Notes: generated from the letters alone by a model not told the origin. A stretch of 64,000 bases of DNA from Achromobacter kerstersii (GCF_902859595.1 NZ_CADIJQ010000007.1:124001-188000), one strand, 5' to 3'. Positions 36,077-45,583 are shown, counted from the stretch's first letter. Numbers and translations: made by a program.

Positions 36077-37069
36077 ATGAATAAAGTTCGCTCCCTGGCC
36101 GTGGCTATCGCCGTGGCGACTGGCGCCGTTGGCACCTTTGGCGCGTCTGTTGCGCACGCAGCCGACAAGTATCCCAGCAAGCCTATCCGCGTGATTGTTC
36201 CGTTCGCGCCCGGCGGTTCCACCGACATCATCGCGCGCCTGGTGACGCAGCGCATGAGCCAGGAACTTGGCCAACCGATGGTTGTGGAAAACAAGGGCGG
36301 CGCAGGCGGCGCCATTGGCGCATCTGAAGCCGCGCGCGCGGATGCCGACGGCTACACGCTGTCGATCGCCACGGTGTCGACGATGGCCGTCAACCCGGCA
36401 TGCCGTCCGAAGGACCTGCCGTACGACCCGATCAAGGACTTCCAGCCGGTCACCAACTTCGCCAATACCGCGAACGTGGTTGCCGTGAACCCGAAGTTCC
36501 CGGCCAAGGACTTCAAGGGCTTCATCGAAGAGCTGAAGAAGAACCCGGGCAAGTACTCCTATGGCAGCTCGGGCACCTGCGGCGTGCTGCACTTGATGGG
36601 CGAATCGTTCAAGATGGCCACGGGCACCGACATCGTGCACGTGCCGTACAAGGGTTCGGGCCCGGCCGTGGCGGACGCCGTCGGCGGCCAGATCGAAATC
36701 CTGTTCGACAACCTGCCGTCCTCGATGCCGCAAATCCAGGCGGGCAAGCTGAACGCCATGGCGATTGCATGGCCTGAGCAGATCGCTGCGGTCAAGGGTG
36801 TGCCCACGTTCAAGGACGCGGGCTTCCCGGTGCTGAACCAGCCGGTCTGGTACGGTCTGCTGGCCCCCAAGGGCACGCCGATGGAAGTCGTGAACAAGCT
36901 GCGTGACGCCGCTGTCGTGGCCCTGAAGGACCCGAAGGTCATCAAGGCGTTGGACGATCAAGGCTCGGCGCCGTCGGGCAACACGCCGGAAGAGTTCGCC
37001 AAGGAAATCAAAGAGCAGTATGACTGGGCTCAAGACGTGGTGAAGAAGCAGAACATCAAGCTGGATTGA
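36077..37069 (+). CDS. Bug/TctC-family periplasmic solute-binding protein
   Basis: The 330-residue protein has a Sec signal (MNKVRSLAVAIAVATGAVG, cleavage near AHA-ADKYPSKPIR), the phosphate-like loop VPFAPGGSTDIIARLVTQ, VENKGGAGGAIGASEAA, VPYKGSGPAVADAVGG and the ending KKQNIKLD. GGAGGA lies a suitable distance before the ATG. It is a single-gene unit with its own double hairpin terminator, and 244 bp of upstream sequence. It is not next to transporter subunits, so it may supply a shared TctAB system or a sensor. It lies between an AEC carrier gene and a LysR gene. The ligand is unknown. Confidence 0.93.
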   Translation: MNKVRSLAVAIAVATGAVGTFGASVAHAADKYPSKPIRVIVPFAPGGSTDIIARLVTQRMSQELGQPMVVENKGGAGGAIGASEAARADADGYTLSIATVSTMAVNPACRPKDLPYDPIKDFQPVTNFANTANVVAVNPKFPAKDFKGFIEELKKNPGKYSYGSSGTCGVLHLMGESFKMATGTDIVHVPYKGSGPAVADAVGGQIEILFDNLPSSMPQIQAGKLNAMAIAWPEQIAAVKGVPTFKDAGFPVLNQPVWYGLLAPKGTPMEVVNKLRDAAVVALKDPKVIKALDDQGSAPSGNTPEEFAKEIKEQYDWAQDVVKKQNIKLD

Positions 37070-37077
37070 TGCTGCGC

Positions 37078-37142
37078 GAAGCGGGCTTCAATGCCCGCTT
37101 CGGCCACAACAGAACGGGCATCTTCGGATGCCCGTTTTTTTT
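37078..37142 (+). terminator. Double hairpin ending in a Rho-independent terminator
   Basis: A first perfect 9-bp hairpin (37078-37086 with 37093-37101) has no T-run. A second, ACGGGCATC-TTCG-GATGCCCGT (37114-37135), has a very stable TTCG tetraloop and runs into T7. The second is the terminator of the Bug gene. Confidence 0.95.
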
Positions 37143-37167
37143 GGGTGCGCGCTTTCTTGGGCGGACT

Positions 37168-37258
37168 TTCACGTTGCGATTTCACGCTGCCATTTCAGGC
37201 TGCGTCTTCACGCTGCCATTTCAGCCTGCGCCGTCAAGCTGCCACTTCACGCCGCCGC
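37168..37258. repeat. 13-bp degenerate tandem repeat, seven units, at the LysR 3' end
   Basis: Seven consecutive 13-bp units run from 37168 to 37258, with a consensus near TTCACGCTGCCAT. Units two and four are identical. The last unit contains the stop codon of the leftward LysR gene (37247-37249), so the array starts in the gene end and extends into the 3' flank. Confidence 0.85.
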
Positions 37259-38164
37259 ATCCAGCGCCGCACCACTCGCATCACAAGCGGCCCGCAAGCG
37301 GTCGATCAAGTCGCGATGCAACGCTGACAGGGGATCTTGATTGCGCACCATGATGCTGATCGGCACGCGCAGCGCGGGGTCCAGGCGGCGCAGGCTCATG
37401 CCGGGGCGCAGCATCGCCTGCGCGGTGATGGCGTCAACAATCGCGTCGCCGCAACCCGCATCAACCAGCGCGCAGGCCACGTAATGCGTCTGCACCTGGA
37501 TGGCGACTTGCGGCTCCAGGCCTTGCGCATCCAGCGCCATTTGCAGCAGCGCGCCAGAGGCATCGCTGGCATCCAGCACGATCAGCGTCTCGCGGGACAC
37601 GCCGGCCAGCTCCGACAAGGGCATGGGGCCGGATGCGGGCTTGCGGCTCAAGTGCACCAGTTCGGTATGGCCCAGGCCCATGCGCGTCAGGCCGGGATAG
37701 TCGTTGGTGTCAAACGTGATGGCCAGGTCCAGCTCGCGCGTCAGCAACCCCTGCACGAGCTCGGTGCTGTGATGGGTGTGGATATCAAAGGTGATGCCCG
37801 GTTGCGCGTCGCGGCTATCGCGCACCACACCAGGCAGCAGCCCCAGGCCGAGTGCCGGCGCGCAGCCCAGTCGCAGATGCCCGTTGGGCCGATCACGCAG
37901 GCTGGCGACCAGCCGGCGCACACTGTTCAGATCCTGATTCAAGCGCGCGACTTCGGGCGTCAGGATTTCGGCCTCGCGCGTGGCGACGAGCCTGCCCTTG
38001 ACGCGTTCAAACAGTTTGAAACCCAGCTGTGCTTCGGCATGCGCCAGCAATTTGCTGGCGGCGGGCTGTGAAATATGCAGCGCCGCAGCCGCTTCGGTCA
38101 GGGACCCGGTACGGCGGATCGCTTCGAAAATCTCGATGTGACGCAGGCGCATGACAAATGGCAT
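37247..38164 (-). CDS. LysR-type transcriptional regulator
   Basis: The 305-residue protein has an N-terminal helix-turn-helix (MRLRHIEIFEAIRRTGSL, then AAALHISQPAASKLLAHAE) and an effector domain from about 95, with LGCAPALGLGLLPG and ELDLAITFDTND. It is of the CysB/CbbR-like general type with the common SQPAAS helix. Start: ATG at 38164 (MPFVMRLRH); the ATG at 38152 is an alternative four codons in. It is divergent from gamma-glutamyltransferase across about 145 bp and is the natural candidate to control it. The C-terminal Ala-rich tail runs into the 13-bp repeat. Confidence 0.9.
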   Translation of the reverse strand: MPFVMRLRHIEIFEAIRRTGSLTEAAAALHISQPAASKLLAHAEAQLGFKLFERVKGRLVATREAEILTPEVARLNQDLNSVRRLVASLRDRPNGHLRLGCAPALGLGLLPGVVRDSRDAQPGITFDIHTHHSTELVQGLLTRELDLAITFDTNDYPGLTRMGLGHTELVHLSRKPASGPMPLSELAGVSRETLIVLDASDASGALLQMALDAQGLEPQVAIQVQTHYVACALVDAGCGDAIVDAITAQAMLRPGMSLRRLDPALRVPISIMVRNQDPLSALHRDLIDRLRAACDASGAALDAAA

Positions 38165-38308
38165 AAGAGAGACCAGAACCGCGATTCTATGTCGGATGCG
38201 TTGAAGGCGGGCTGACCGTGACAAAACCAGCTCGCTGGCGCGACAGCGGCGGTTGGCTTGACTATCATGAACGCCTGCCGAACTACCGGCGCCACTCCGG
38301 AGCTGATC

Positions 38309-40075
38309 ATGCGCGCCTGCCGCCCCGCCGCCGCCTTCCTGCTTGCCGCCACCTTGGCTGCCTTTGCGGCCCCGCCCGCCGCCTGGGCGCGCGGGCCGCA
38401 GGCGGTTGAAGACATCAACCCCGAAGCCGCCAGTGGCGCCCGCGCACGCGCGCTTGTGCGCGCGCCGCACTTCATGATGGTGTCGGCCAATCCGCTAGCC
38501 ACGCAAGCCGGCGAAGCCATGCTGCGCCAAGGCGGCAGCGTGGTAGACGCCGCCATTGCCACGCAGCTGGTGTTGAACCTGGTCGAGCCGCAATCATCCG
38601 GCATTGGCGGGGGCGCCTTCATGGTGCTGTATTCGGCTAAGACCGGCCGCATTCAAACCTATGACAGCCGCGAAACCGCACCGGCCGCCGCACGCCCGGA
38701 TCGCTTCCTGCAAGCCGATGGCAAACCGCTGCCATTTGCGCAGGCCGTTAACAACGGCATGTCGGTGGGCGTGCCGGGCCTGCTGCGCGGCCTTGAGCTC
38801 GCGCACAAGGAAGGCGGTGTGCTGCCCTGGGCGGACCTCTTCCAGCCCGCCATCCGGCTGGCGGAACAGGGCTTTGCCGTGTCGCCGCGGCTGCATACGC
38901 TGCTGACGGGCAACAAGACGCTGCCCAAACAATCGGCGGCGGCCGCGTATTTCTATGCGCCGGACGGCGCGGCGTGGCCGGTGGGCCATGTGCTGAAGAA
39001 TCCGGAGTTCGCGCGCACCTTGCGTGCGGTGGCGAAGCAGGGCGCCGATGCGTTCTACCAGGGCGACATCGCACGCGACATCGTGGCCGCCGTGCATGGC
39101 CACGCCACGCCGGGCGACCTGAGCCTGGACGATCTGGCAAGCTACCGCGCCAAGACGCGCGAGCCTGTGTGCGGCGCGTATCGCGGCTATCAGCTGTGCG
39201 GCATGGCGCCGCCCAGCAGCGGCCCCATCGCGGTATTGCAGATGCTGGGCGAGCTAGAGCAATACCCCATCGCCACCTATGCACCGAACTCCGTCGAGGC
39301 CGTGCATTACTTTTCTGAAGCTGGCCGGCTGGCGTTTGCCGACCGCGACTTCTACGTGGCCGACCCTGACTTCGTCAACGTGCCGGTAAGTGCATTGCTG
39401 AACCCCGCGTATTTGCGTGCACGCGGTGCGTTGATCAAGCCCGATCGCAGCATGAAGGTGGCGCTGCCCGGCGACCCGGAAGGCAAGCTGCTGACACTGG
39501 GCCGCGACAACGCGCTGGAATTGCCGTCCACCAGCCATCTGGTGGCCGTGGATAAACAGGGCAATGCGCTGTCCATGACGACCACCATCGAAAGTGAATT
39601 CGGCAGCAAGATTTTCGTGCGCGGCTTTTTGCTGAATAACGAGATGACAGACTTTTCATCGTCGTTCAAAGACCCGGAAGGCCGGCTCGTGGCCAACCGC
39701 GTCGAACCCGGAAAGCGCCCGCGCAGCGCAATGGCGCCGATTATCGTGCTGCGCGACGGCAAGCCCGTGATGCTGGTGGGCTCGCCCGGCGGCAGCGCCA
39801 TCATCAACTATGTGGCCAAGACGATCGTGGGCGTGCTGGATTGGAAGCTGGATATCCAGACGGCCATTGCGCTGCCCAACATGGGCAGCCGCAACAAGGA
39901 AACCGAACTGGAAAAAGGCACCGTGCTGGAAGCCTTGGCGCCCGCGCTTGAAGCCATGGGGCACCCCGTGCGCATCACCGAATTCCCCAGCGGCATTCAC
40001 GGCATCGTGATCGATGGCAATGCCTTGCAAGGGGGCGTGGACCCGCGCCGCGAAGGACTGGCGGCGGGGGGCTGA
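38309..40075 (+). CDS. ggt: Gamma-glutamyltransferase (glutathione hydrolase), periplasmic
   Basis: The proenzyme of about 588 residues self-cleaves into two chains and removes or transfers the gamma-glutamyl group of glutathione in the periplasm. A Sec signal (MRACRPAAAFLLAATLAAF, ending near AWA-RG) precedes EPQSSGIGGGAFMVLY and DSRETAPAAA. The cleavage and nucleophile site lies in LPSTSHLVAVDKQGNALSMT, where Thr of the small chain attacks. GSPGGSAIINYV follows. The ATG at 38309 has GGAG upstream and gives a normal leader, so I prefer it to the ATG at 38258. It is divergent from the LysR gene. A cytoplasmic ChaC-type glutathione-degrading enzyme is encoded at 50011. Confidence 0.93.
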   Translation: MRACRPAAAFLLAATLAAFAAPPAAWARGPQAVEDINPEAASGARARALVRAPHFMMVSANPLATQAGEAMLRQGGSVVDAAIATQLVLNLVEPQSSGIGGGAFMVLYSAKTGRIQTYDSRETAPAAARPDRFLQADGKPLPFAQAVNNGMSVGVPGLLRGLELAHKEGGVLPWADLFQPAIRLAEQGFAVSPRLHTLLTGNKTLPKQSAAAAYFYAPDGAAWPVGHVLKNPEFARTLRAVAKQGADAFYQGDIARDIVAAVHGHATPGDLSLDDLASYRAKTREPVCGAYRGYQLCGMAPPSSGPIAVLQMLGELEQYPIATYAPNSVEAVHYFSEAGRLAFADRDFYVADPDFVNVPVSALLNPAYLRARGALIKPDRSMKVALPGDPEGKLLTLGRDNALELPSTSHLVAVDKQGNALSMTTTIESEFGSKIFVRGFLLNNEMTDFSSSFKDPEGRLVANRVEPGKRPRSAMAPIIVLRDGKPVMLVGSPGGSAIINYVAKTIVGVLDWKLDIQTAIALPNMGSRNKETELEKGTVLEALAPALEAMGHPVRITEFPSGIHGIVIDGNALQGGVDPRREGLAAGG

Positions 40076-40093
40076 AACGGATCAATCCCGATT

Positions 40094-40121
40094 GCAGCGG
40101 GCGGCATGATGCGCCCGCTGC
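40094..40121. terminator. GC-rich hairpin between ggt and the APC permease gene
   Basis: A perfect 10-bp stem GCAGCGGGCG/CGCCCGCTGC with an 8-nt loop lies in the 55-bp gap between two convergent genes. It lacks a T-run, so it may be a weak or Rho-assisted terminator or an RNA 3'-end stabiliser. Confidence 0.6.
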
Positions 40122-40130
40122 TTCCAACGG

Positions 40131-41540
40131 CTATTCCAACGACGCCGGATCAAGTTCCATACGCGCTTCGCGGCGATGCGCCATGTACGTCACGCCCCAC
40201 ATCACCACGCCCAGCAACAGCAGCCAGCCCGCCACCTGATACTGGATCACGTCACGGCCCGTCAGCGGCGTAACCAGGAACAGGCAGGCCGCCGCGCCCA
40301 GCCACGGAATGATGCGGTTGATGCGGAAGTGTTCGTGCTTGACCTTGTCGCGGCGCAGGACCAGCACCGCCACGTTGACGAAGGCGAACACGCCCAACAG
40401 CAGCAACGCGGTGGTGCCGCCCAGCGCGCGGATGGCTTCGGAGTCCGCCAGCGCCACCAGCACAATCAAGGCCAGCGCCAGCACGGTGGTGAACAGAATG
40501 GCCGTCCACGGCGTTTGGTTCTTGCGGTGCACGTGCGCCAGGAATGCCGGCAGCACGCCTTGGCGCGACATGCCATACAGCAGGCGGCTGGCCATCATCA
40601 TGTTGATCAGCGCGGAGTTCGCTACCGCGAACATCGAGATGATGGGCATGATGTATTCCACCGGCAGATCGGGGGCTGCGCGCTTGACCACCAGCACCAG
40701 CGGCGTCGAGCTCTTGGCCAGCTCGCCCACCGGCACCAGCGCCACGGCGCAGATCGACACCAGCGTGTAGATCACGGCAGTCAGGCCCAGGCCGGTCAGC
40801 ATCACCTTCGGAAAAATGCGGCTGGGGTTATGCGTTTCTTCGGCCATGTTGACCGAGTCTTCGAAGCCGACCATGGCGAAGAAGGCGAGCGCGGTGGCCG
40901 ACGTCACGGCCAGGAACACGCTCTTGTCTTCCGGCGTGTCGAACGCGATCACGCGAGAGAAATCCGCCTTTCCTTCCGACATGGCGTAGAAGCCCAGCAG
41001 GATCACCATCAGCAGGCCAGACAATTCGATCAGCGTCAGCACCACATTCGCTTTGACGCTTTCGGCCGCGCCGCGCAGGTTCACCAGCATCACCAGCAGC
41101 ATGAAGCCCAGCGCGCCGAACGTAATCCACGCCTTGTCGGCTTTGATGCCGAACGCGGCGAACAGGTTGGCGGCGAACGCCTGCGAGGCCGTGGCCGCGG
41201 ACGTCAGGCCCGAACACATGACGGTGAAGCAGACGATGAAGGTCAGGAAGTGCACGCCAAACGCCTTGTGCACATACAGCGCCGCGCCGGCCGCTTTGGG
41301 GTACTTGGTGACCAGTTCCAGATAGGACAGCGCGGTCAGCAACGCCACCGCGAACGCCACCAGAAAGGGCACCCAGGCCGCGCCGCCCACTTCGGCGGCG
41401 ACCTGTCCGGTCAGTGCGTACACACCGGTGCCAAGGATGTCGCCCACGATGAACAACAACAACAGCTTGGGTCCCATCACCCGCTTGAGCGGGGCGTGTC
41501 CATCTTGCTGGACTGGGCTTTTCGTTTCGTTTGTAGCCAA
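40131..41540 (-). CDS. APC-superfamily amino acid permease
   Basis: The 469-residue protein has about twelve to thirteen hydrophobic segments. The first contains the APC substrate-binding GDILGTGVYALTGQVA. Later come FFAMVGFEDSVNMAEETHNP, the conserved helix with acidic residues, and LINMMMASRLLYGMSRQGVL. It should take up an amino acid or amine by proton symport in the inner membrane. It is convergent with ggt, whose periplasmic reaction releases glutamate and Cys-Gly; import of a product is possible but unproven. The GTG-rich region upstream (41541-41635) gives no operator clue. Confidence 0.92.
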   Translation of the reverse strand: MATNETKSPVQQDGHAPLKRVMGPKLLLLFIVGDILGTGVYALTGQVAAEVGGAAWVPFLVAFAVALLTALSYLELVTKYPKAAGAALYVHKAFGVHFLTFIVCFTVMCSGLTSAATASQAFAANLFAAFGIKADKAWITFGALGFMLLVMLVNLRGAAESVKANVVLTLIELSGLLMVILLGFYAMSEGKADFSRVIAFDTPEDKSVFLAVTSATALAFFAMVGFEDSVNMAEETHNPSRIFPKVMLTGLGLTAVIYTLVSICAVALVPVGELAKSSTPLVLVVKRAAPDLPVEYIMPIISMFAVANSALINMMMASRLLYGMSRQGVLPAFLAHVHRKNQTPWTAILFTTVLALALIVLVALADSEAIRALGGTTALLLLGVFAFVNVAVLVLRRDKVKHEHFRINRIIPWLGAAACLFLVTPLTGRDVIQYQVAGWLLLLGVVMWGVTYMAHRREARMELDPASLE

Positions 41541-41635
41541 GGTCCTTCTCCTCTTTCTTGGACTTGGGGGAGTCGACCCGAAAAGTCTAAGGGGAGGAGG
41601 TTGCGGACGATGCTACAGCGGTGCAACGAAATGTC

Positions 41636-42763
41636 TTAGTTGTTGGGATTCGTTGGCGCGAGCGCCGGTGGCAGCTTGCGCAGCGTGGCGGGCGTGCGCG
41701 ACAGCTTGATGGGCGAGCCCACGCCTTGGTAGTCGCCGTGTTGCAGCACCATGCCGCGATGCTTCGTGTGCGGATGCGCAAGCGCCTGGTCCACCGTTTG
41801 CACGGCCGCTGCCGGCACGCCCGCGCGCAGCAGGCGGTCGGCCAGTTCCGCGGCGTTCTGGCCCGCCAGCAAGGCGGACAATTCGTCGCGCAGTGCTTGC
41901 CGGTTTTGCAGACGATCAGCGTTGTGGGCGTAGCGTGCATCGGCCGCGAGCGCCGGCGCTTCAAGCACCTGCGCCAACTGCGCGAACTGGCGGTTGTTGC
42001 CCACGGCCAGGAAGATCGGGCCGCTGGCGGTGGGCAGCGTTTCGTAGGGCGCGATGTTCGGATGCGCATTGCCGCTGCGCTTGGGAACCTTGCCGCTGTA
42101 GAAGTAATTGGGGGCGTGCGGATGCAGCAGCGACAGCGCGCAGTCGTACAGCGTGATGTCCAGGAATTGGCCCAGGCCGCTGCGGGTGCGCTCGTTCAAG
42201 GCCAGCAGAATGGCGACGGCCGCGTTCAGCCCGGTCACCATGTCTACCACCGGCAGGCCGACGCGGGTGGCCTCGCCATCTGCTTCGCCGTTCACGCTCA
42301 TCAGGCCGCACATGGCTTGCGCGCAGGCGTCATAACCCGGCAGGCCGCCCAGCGGGCCATCGGCCCCGAAGCCGCTGACGCGGCAATGGATCAGCTTGGG
42401 AAAGGCCTGGCTTAGCGTGTCAAAACCCAAGCCCCATTTTTCCAGCGTGCCGGGCTTGAAGTTCTCAACCAGCACGTCGGCATCGGCCAGCAGATGGCGC
42501 AGCAATTCCTGGCCTGCGGGTTGCGACAAGTCCAGCGTCATGCCTTCCTTGTTGCGGTTCACGCCAATGAAGTACGACGCCGTGTCGCCCAGAAAGGGCG
42601 GGCCCCATCCACGCGTTTCGTCGCCGCCGGGCGGCTCGATCTTCAGCACGTCGGCGCCGTGGTCGGCCAGAATCTGCGTGCAATACGGGCCGCCCAACAC
42701 GCGGGACAAGTCGATCACTTTGCACCCGGCAAGCGCGCCGGCATTCGGTAGGGTGGGGGCCAT
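41636..42763 (-). CDS. CaiB/BaiF (class III) CoA-transferase
   Basis: The 375-residue protein has CKVIDLSRVLGGPYCTQIL at the start, DVLKIEPPGGDETRGWGPP, a NRNKEGMTLDL segment, and the catalytic aspartate in LPGYDACAQAMCGLMSV. It transfers CoA between organic acids. It is the last gene of a leftward operon AidB-like dehydrogenase, Bug receptor, CoA-transferase. Start: ATG at 42763 (MAPTLPNAGALAG), about 11 bp after the Bug stop; the upstream in-frame extension is unlikely. Close similarity in layout to the protein at 3526 suggests paralogues for different acids. The acid is unknown. Confidence 0.9.
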   Translation of the reverse strand: MAPTLPNAGALAGCKVIDLSRVLGGPYCTQILADHGADVLKIEPPGGDETRGWGPPFLGDTASYFIGVNRNKEGMTLDLSQPAGQELLRHLLADADVLVENFKPGTLEKWGLGFDTLSQAFPKLIHCRVSGFGADGPLGGLPGYDACAQAMCGLMSVNGEADGEATRVGLPVVDMVTGLNAAVAILLALNERTRSGLGQFLDITLYDCALSLLHPHAPNYFYSGKVPKRSGNAHPNIAPYETLPTASGPIFLAVGNNRQFAQLAQVLEAPALAADARYAHNADRLQNRQALRDELSALLAGQNAAELADRLLRAGVPAAAVQTVDQALAHPHTKHRGMVLQHGDYQGVGSPIKLSRTPATLRKLPPALAPTNPNN

Positions 42764-42774
42764 GGGGTTCAGCT

Positions 42775-43758
42775 TCAGTCGATGGAAACGTTGGCGCTCT
42801 TGATGAGCTCGCGCCACTTGGGGACTTCGGTGGTGATGAAGGCGGACAGGCCTTGCGGCGATTGGTCCTGCGCTTCGACGATGCCTTGCGAGTGCAGCGT
42901 CTGCTTGATGCCCGGGTCCGCCAGCGCGGTCTTGAAGGCTTGGTTCAAGGTGTCCACGACGTCGGCCGGCGTGCCCTTGGGCGCGACGATGCCGAAGAAG
43001 ACGCTGACGTCATAGCCTTTCAGCCCTTGCTCGGACAAGGTGGGCAGATCGGGCAGCGCGTCGGAACGCTGCGCGCTGGCCAGGCCGATGGCGCGCAGCT
43101 TGCCGGCCTTGATGTAGGGCAGCGCGGTCAGGATGTCGGTGAACGACATCGACACCTGTCCGCCCAGCAAATCATTCAGCGCGGGGCCGGTGCCCTTGTA
43201 CGGAATGTGCATGATCTGCGTGCCGGCCATCTGGTTGAACAGGATGCCCGCCAGATGCGACGACGCGCCGTTGCCGGACGACGCATAGCTGAGCTTGTCC
43301 GGATGCTGCTTGGCGTAGGCGATGAGCTCTGCTGCGTTGTTCACCGGCACCGACGGATTCACGACCAGGATATTCGGCAGGTGACCCAGGCGGATGATGG
43401 GCGCGAAGCTGGTCTCGGGGTTATAGCCCTGGCGCTTGTACAGGCTGACGTTGATGGCCAGCGGCCCCGAGGTGCCGAACAGCAGCGTGTAGCCGTCGGG
43501 CTTGGCCGACGCCACGTATTCCGAGCCGATGTTGCCGCCCGCGCCGCTGCGGTTTTCAACAATGACGTTCTGCTTCAGGGGCTCGCGCAGTTTTTCAGCC
43601 AGCCGCCGCGCCATGGCGTCGGTGGGGCCGCCGGGCGGGAACGGCACGATCAACGTGATCGGGCGGGCGGACGGGTAGGCGTCGGCCGCCAGCGCAGGCG
43701 TGGCCGGGGCGACGGCGGTGGCCGCCGCCATCAGCAGGGGGGCGAAAAGGCGTTTCAT
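42775..43758 (-). CDS. Bug/TctC-family periplasmic solute-binding protein
   Basis: The 327-residue protein has a Sec signal (MKRLFAPLLMAAATAVAPA, cleavage near ALA-ADAYP), the loop LIVPFPPGGPTDAMARRLAE, VENRSGAGGNIGSEYVA, IPYKGTGPALNDLLGG and LPDLPTLSEQGLKGYD. It sits between the AidB-like dehydrogenase gene and the CoA-transferase gene, so its ligand may be the acid that the transferase activates. No membrane transport subunits are encoded nearby, as is common for these large receptor families. The ligand is not predictable. Confidence 0.93.
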   Translation of the reverse strand: MKRLFAPLLMAAATAVAPATPALAADAYPSARPITLIVPFPPGGPTDAMARRLAEKLREPLKQNVIVENRSGAGGNIGSEYVASAKPDGYTLLFGTSGPLAINVSLYKRQGYNPETSFAPIIRLGHLPNILVVNPSVPVNNAAELIAYAKQHPDKLSYASSGNGASSHLAGILFNQMAGTQIMHIPYKGTGPALNDLLGGQVSMSFTDILTALPYIKAGKLRAIGLASAQRSDALPDLPTLSEQGLKGYDVSVFFGIVAPKGTPADVVDTLNQAFKTALADPGIKQTLHSQGIVEAQDQSPQGLSAFITTEVPKWRELIKSANVSID

Positions 43759-43806
43759 GGTGGTGTCTCCTGTGTGGGGCGCGCCGGCTGTGCCGCCGGC
43801 GTCGGA

Positions 43807-45537
43807 TTACAACGCGTATTGCAGAATGGTCTGGCAGGCCGCGCTTTCGTTGGGGGGAATGGCGTAGGGGTCGCGCGCCGCCAGGCGGTGCAGCAGCACC
43901 TGGTCAGCCAGTTGCGCGCGGGTTTCCAGGCCGGGGCCGGTGGCTTCCCAGCGCAGCGCAGCCATCGACACCGCGTGGTACAGCAGGGATGCGGCCTGAC
44001 GCGCCAGTTCGGCATGGTCGCCTTGGGCTGCGTGGTCGGCCAGCGCAAAGCTCTTGTCCAGCGCCTGGGCTTGCAGATCAGCCAGCGCGGGCGGGCAGGG
44101 CACGCCATCGGCCAGCAGCTGGTTGATATGGGCGCGCAGCGCGGGCAACGACCCTTCCTTCTTGATGGCGCGCAGCACATCCAGCGCCACGATGTTGCTG
44201 GTGCCTTCCCAGATGGAACCCAGATGCGCGTCGCGCACCAGGCGCGGCTCGGTCCATTCCTCGATATAGCCGCAGCCGCCGCGCACTTCCATCGCGTCGC
44301 CCGTGACCTTGCGCGCATCGCGGCAGGCGCGGAACTTGATCAGCGGCGTCAGGATGCGGGCCAGCGCCGGGTCGGCCGTGCCGTGGTCCGCATCGGCCAG
44401 CGCACGCGCCGTCTGGAACATCACGCTGCGCGCCTGTTCGGCCCACACAGTCATCTTGACCAGCTGACGCTGCATCAGCGGCATATCGATCAGGCGTTTG
44501 CCGAAGGCGCGGCGGTTCTGCGAGACGAAAATCGCTTCGGTGACGGCGCGGCGCATCAGGCCGGCCGCGCGCATGCCGTTGGACAAGCGCGAGTTGTTGA
44601 TCATGTCGGCCATGTGCTTGAAGCCGCGGCCGCGTTCGCCGACAAGCCACGCCACCGCGCCTTCCAGGCGGATTTCGCCGCTGGCCATTGAGCGCGTACC
44701 CAGCTTGTCTTTCAGGCGCAGGATGCGGTAGTGGTTGTGGCTGCCGTCGGCCAGGTCGCGCGGCAGGAGAAAGAGCGATACGCCCTTCAAACCGGCGTCG
44801 GGCTCGCTGCGTGCCAGCACCATCGCGAAGCCCGCGTCGGGGTTCGAGCAGAACCATTTGTCGCCATGAATGCGCCACGTGCCATCGGCTTGCGCTTCGG
44901 CCGTGACTTCGGTGGCGCTGACGTCCGACCCCGCGCCTTGTTCGGTCATGAACATGGCGCCTTGGCGCAGCGCGTCGAAATCTTGCGACGTGACTTGCGG
45001 CAACACGCGTTCGACCAGCGCGGGGTCACCGAACTTGCGCAAGGTGCGCGCTAGCGAATCCGTCATGCTGACCGGGCAGCACAGGCCGAATTCGGCTTGC
45101 ACGAATAAATGGCTCAGCGCGTACTTGGCCGCGGCCGGCATGGGTTCCGGCCAGCCCAGCACGCCGCCGCGGTGCGACAGCGCGGCCAAGCCAAACTCGC
45201 TGTATGCCAGACGTTCAAGCTCGACATAGGCCGGGTGCTTGTCGATACGGGACTCATCGGTGCCAGCGCGGCTGCGCACGGACAACGTGGGCGGATGCTT
45301 GTCGGCGGTGGCCGCCAATTCGTCCATGACGCCGCCCGCCAGCCCGCCCAGACGTTCCAGATGGGGCAGCAGATGGGCGTACAGCTTGGGCGGCAGGTAG
45401 CGCTGGCCGAGCGCGGCCGCATAGGGGTCCGCGTTGAACAGGTTCAGGCCACGGGAATCGGGGACGGGGGTGGCGCCGACAGACGAAACAGCGGCGGGAA
45501 CAGAGGTGGGGGCAGCGGTCTTCACGGGGGTATCCAT
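43807..45537 (-). CDS. AidB-like acyl-CoA dehydrogenase family protein
   Basis: The 576-residue protein is longer than ordinary acyl-CoA dehydrogenases (about 380-400) and has the AidB-type layout: an N-terminal extension with YLPPKLYAHLLPHLERLGG, then MFMTEQGAGSDVSATEV (FAD contact), HGDKWFCSNPDAGFAMVLAR, MINNSRLSNGMRAAGLMRRA, and the C-terminal active region CGYIEEWTEPRLVRDAHLG and WEGTSNIVALDVLRA with Glu in WEGT. AidB of E. coli is an alkylation-response protein with weak isovaleryl-CoA dehydrogenase activity. Here the operon with Bug and CoA-transferase points to catabolism. It is the first gene, divergent from a LysR gene whose region has a long inverted repeat. Confidence 0.88.
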   Translation of the reverse strand: MDTPVKTAAPTSVPAAVSSVGATPVPDSRGLNLFNADPYAAALGQRYLPPKLYAHLLPHLERLGGLAGGVMDELAATADKHPPTLSVRSRAGTDESRIDKHPAYVELERLAYSEFGLAALSHRGGVLGWPEPMPAAAKYALSHLFVQAEFGLCCPVSMTDSLARTLRKFGDPALVERVLPQVTSQDFDALRQGAMFMTEQGAGSDVSATEVTAEAQADGTWRIHGDKWFCSNPDAGFAMVLARSEPDAGLKGVSLFLLPRDLADGSHNHYRILRLKDKLGTRSMASGEIRLEGAVAWLVGERGRGFKHMADMINNSRLSNGMRAAGLMRRAVTEAIFVSQNRRAFGKRLIDMPLMQRQLVKMTVWAEQARSVMFQTARALADADHGTADPALARILTPLIKFRACRDARKVTGDAMEVRGGCGYIEEWTEPRLVRDAHLGSIWEGTSNIVALDVLRAIKKEGSLPALRAHINQLLADGVPCPPALADLQAQALDKSFALADHAAQGDHAELARQAASLLYHAVSMAALRWEATGPGLETRAQLADQVLLHRLAARDPYAIPPNESAACQTILQYAL

Positions 45538-45583
45538 GGCGGCATCCTGCGCAAAACGGGGGTGATTGGCCGATGGTGCGCGG

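Noticed and set aside
43807..45537. AidB-like protein as a true alkylation-repair protein.
   Set aside because: Operon context with a Bug receptor and CoA-transferase favours catabolism; no ada or alk genes are nearby. The family resemblance alone does not prove a DNA role.
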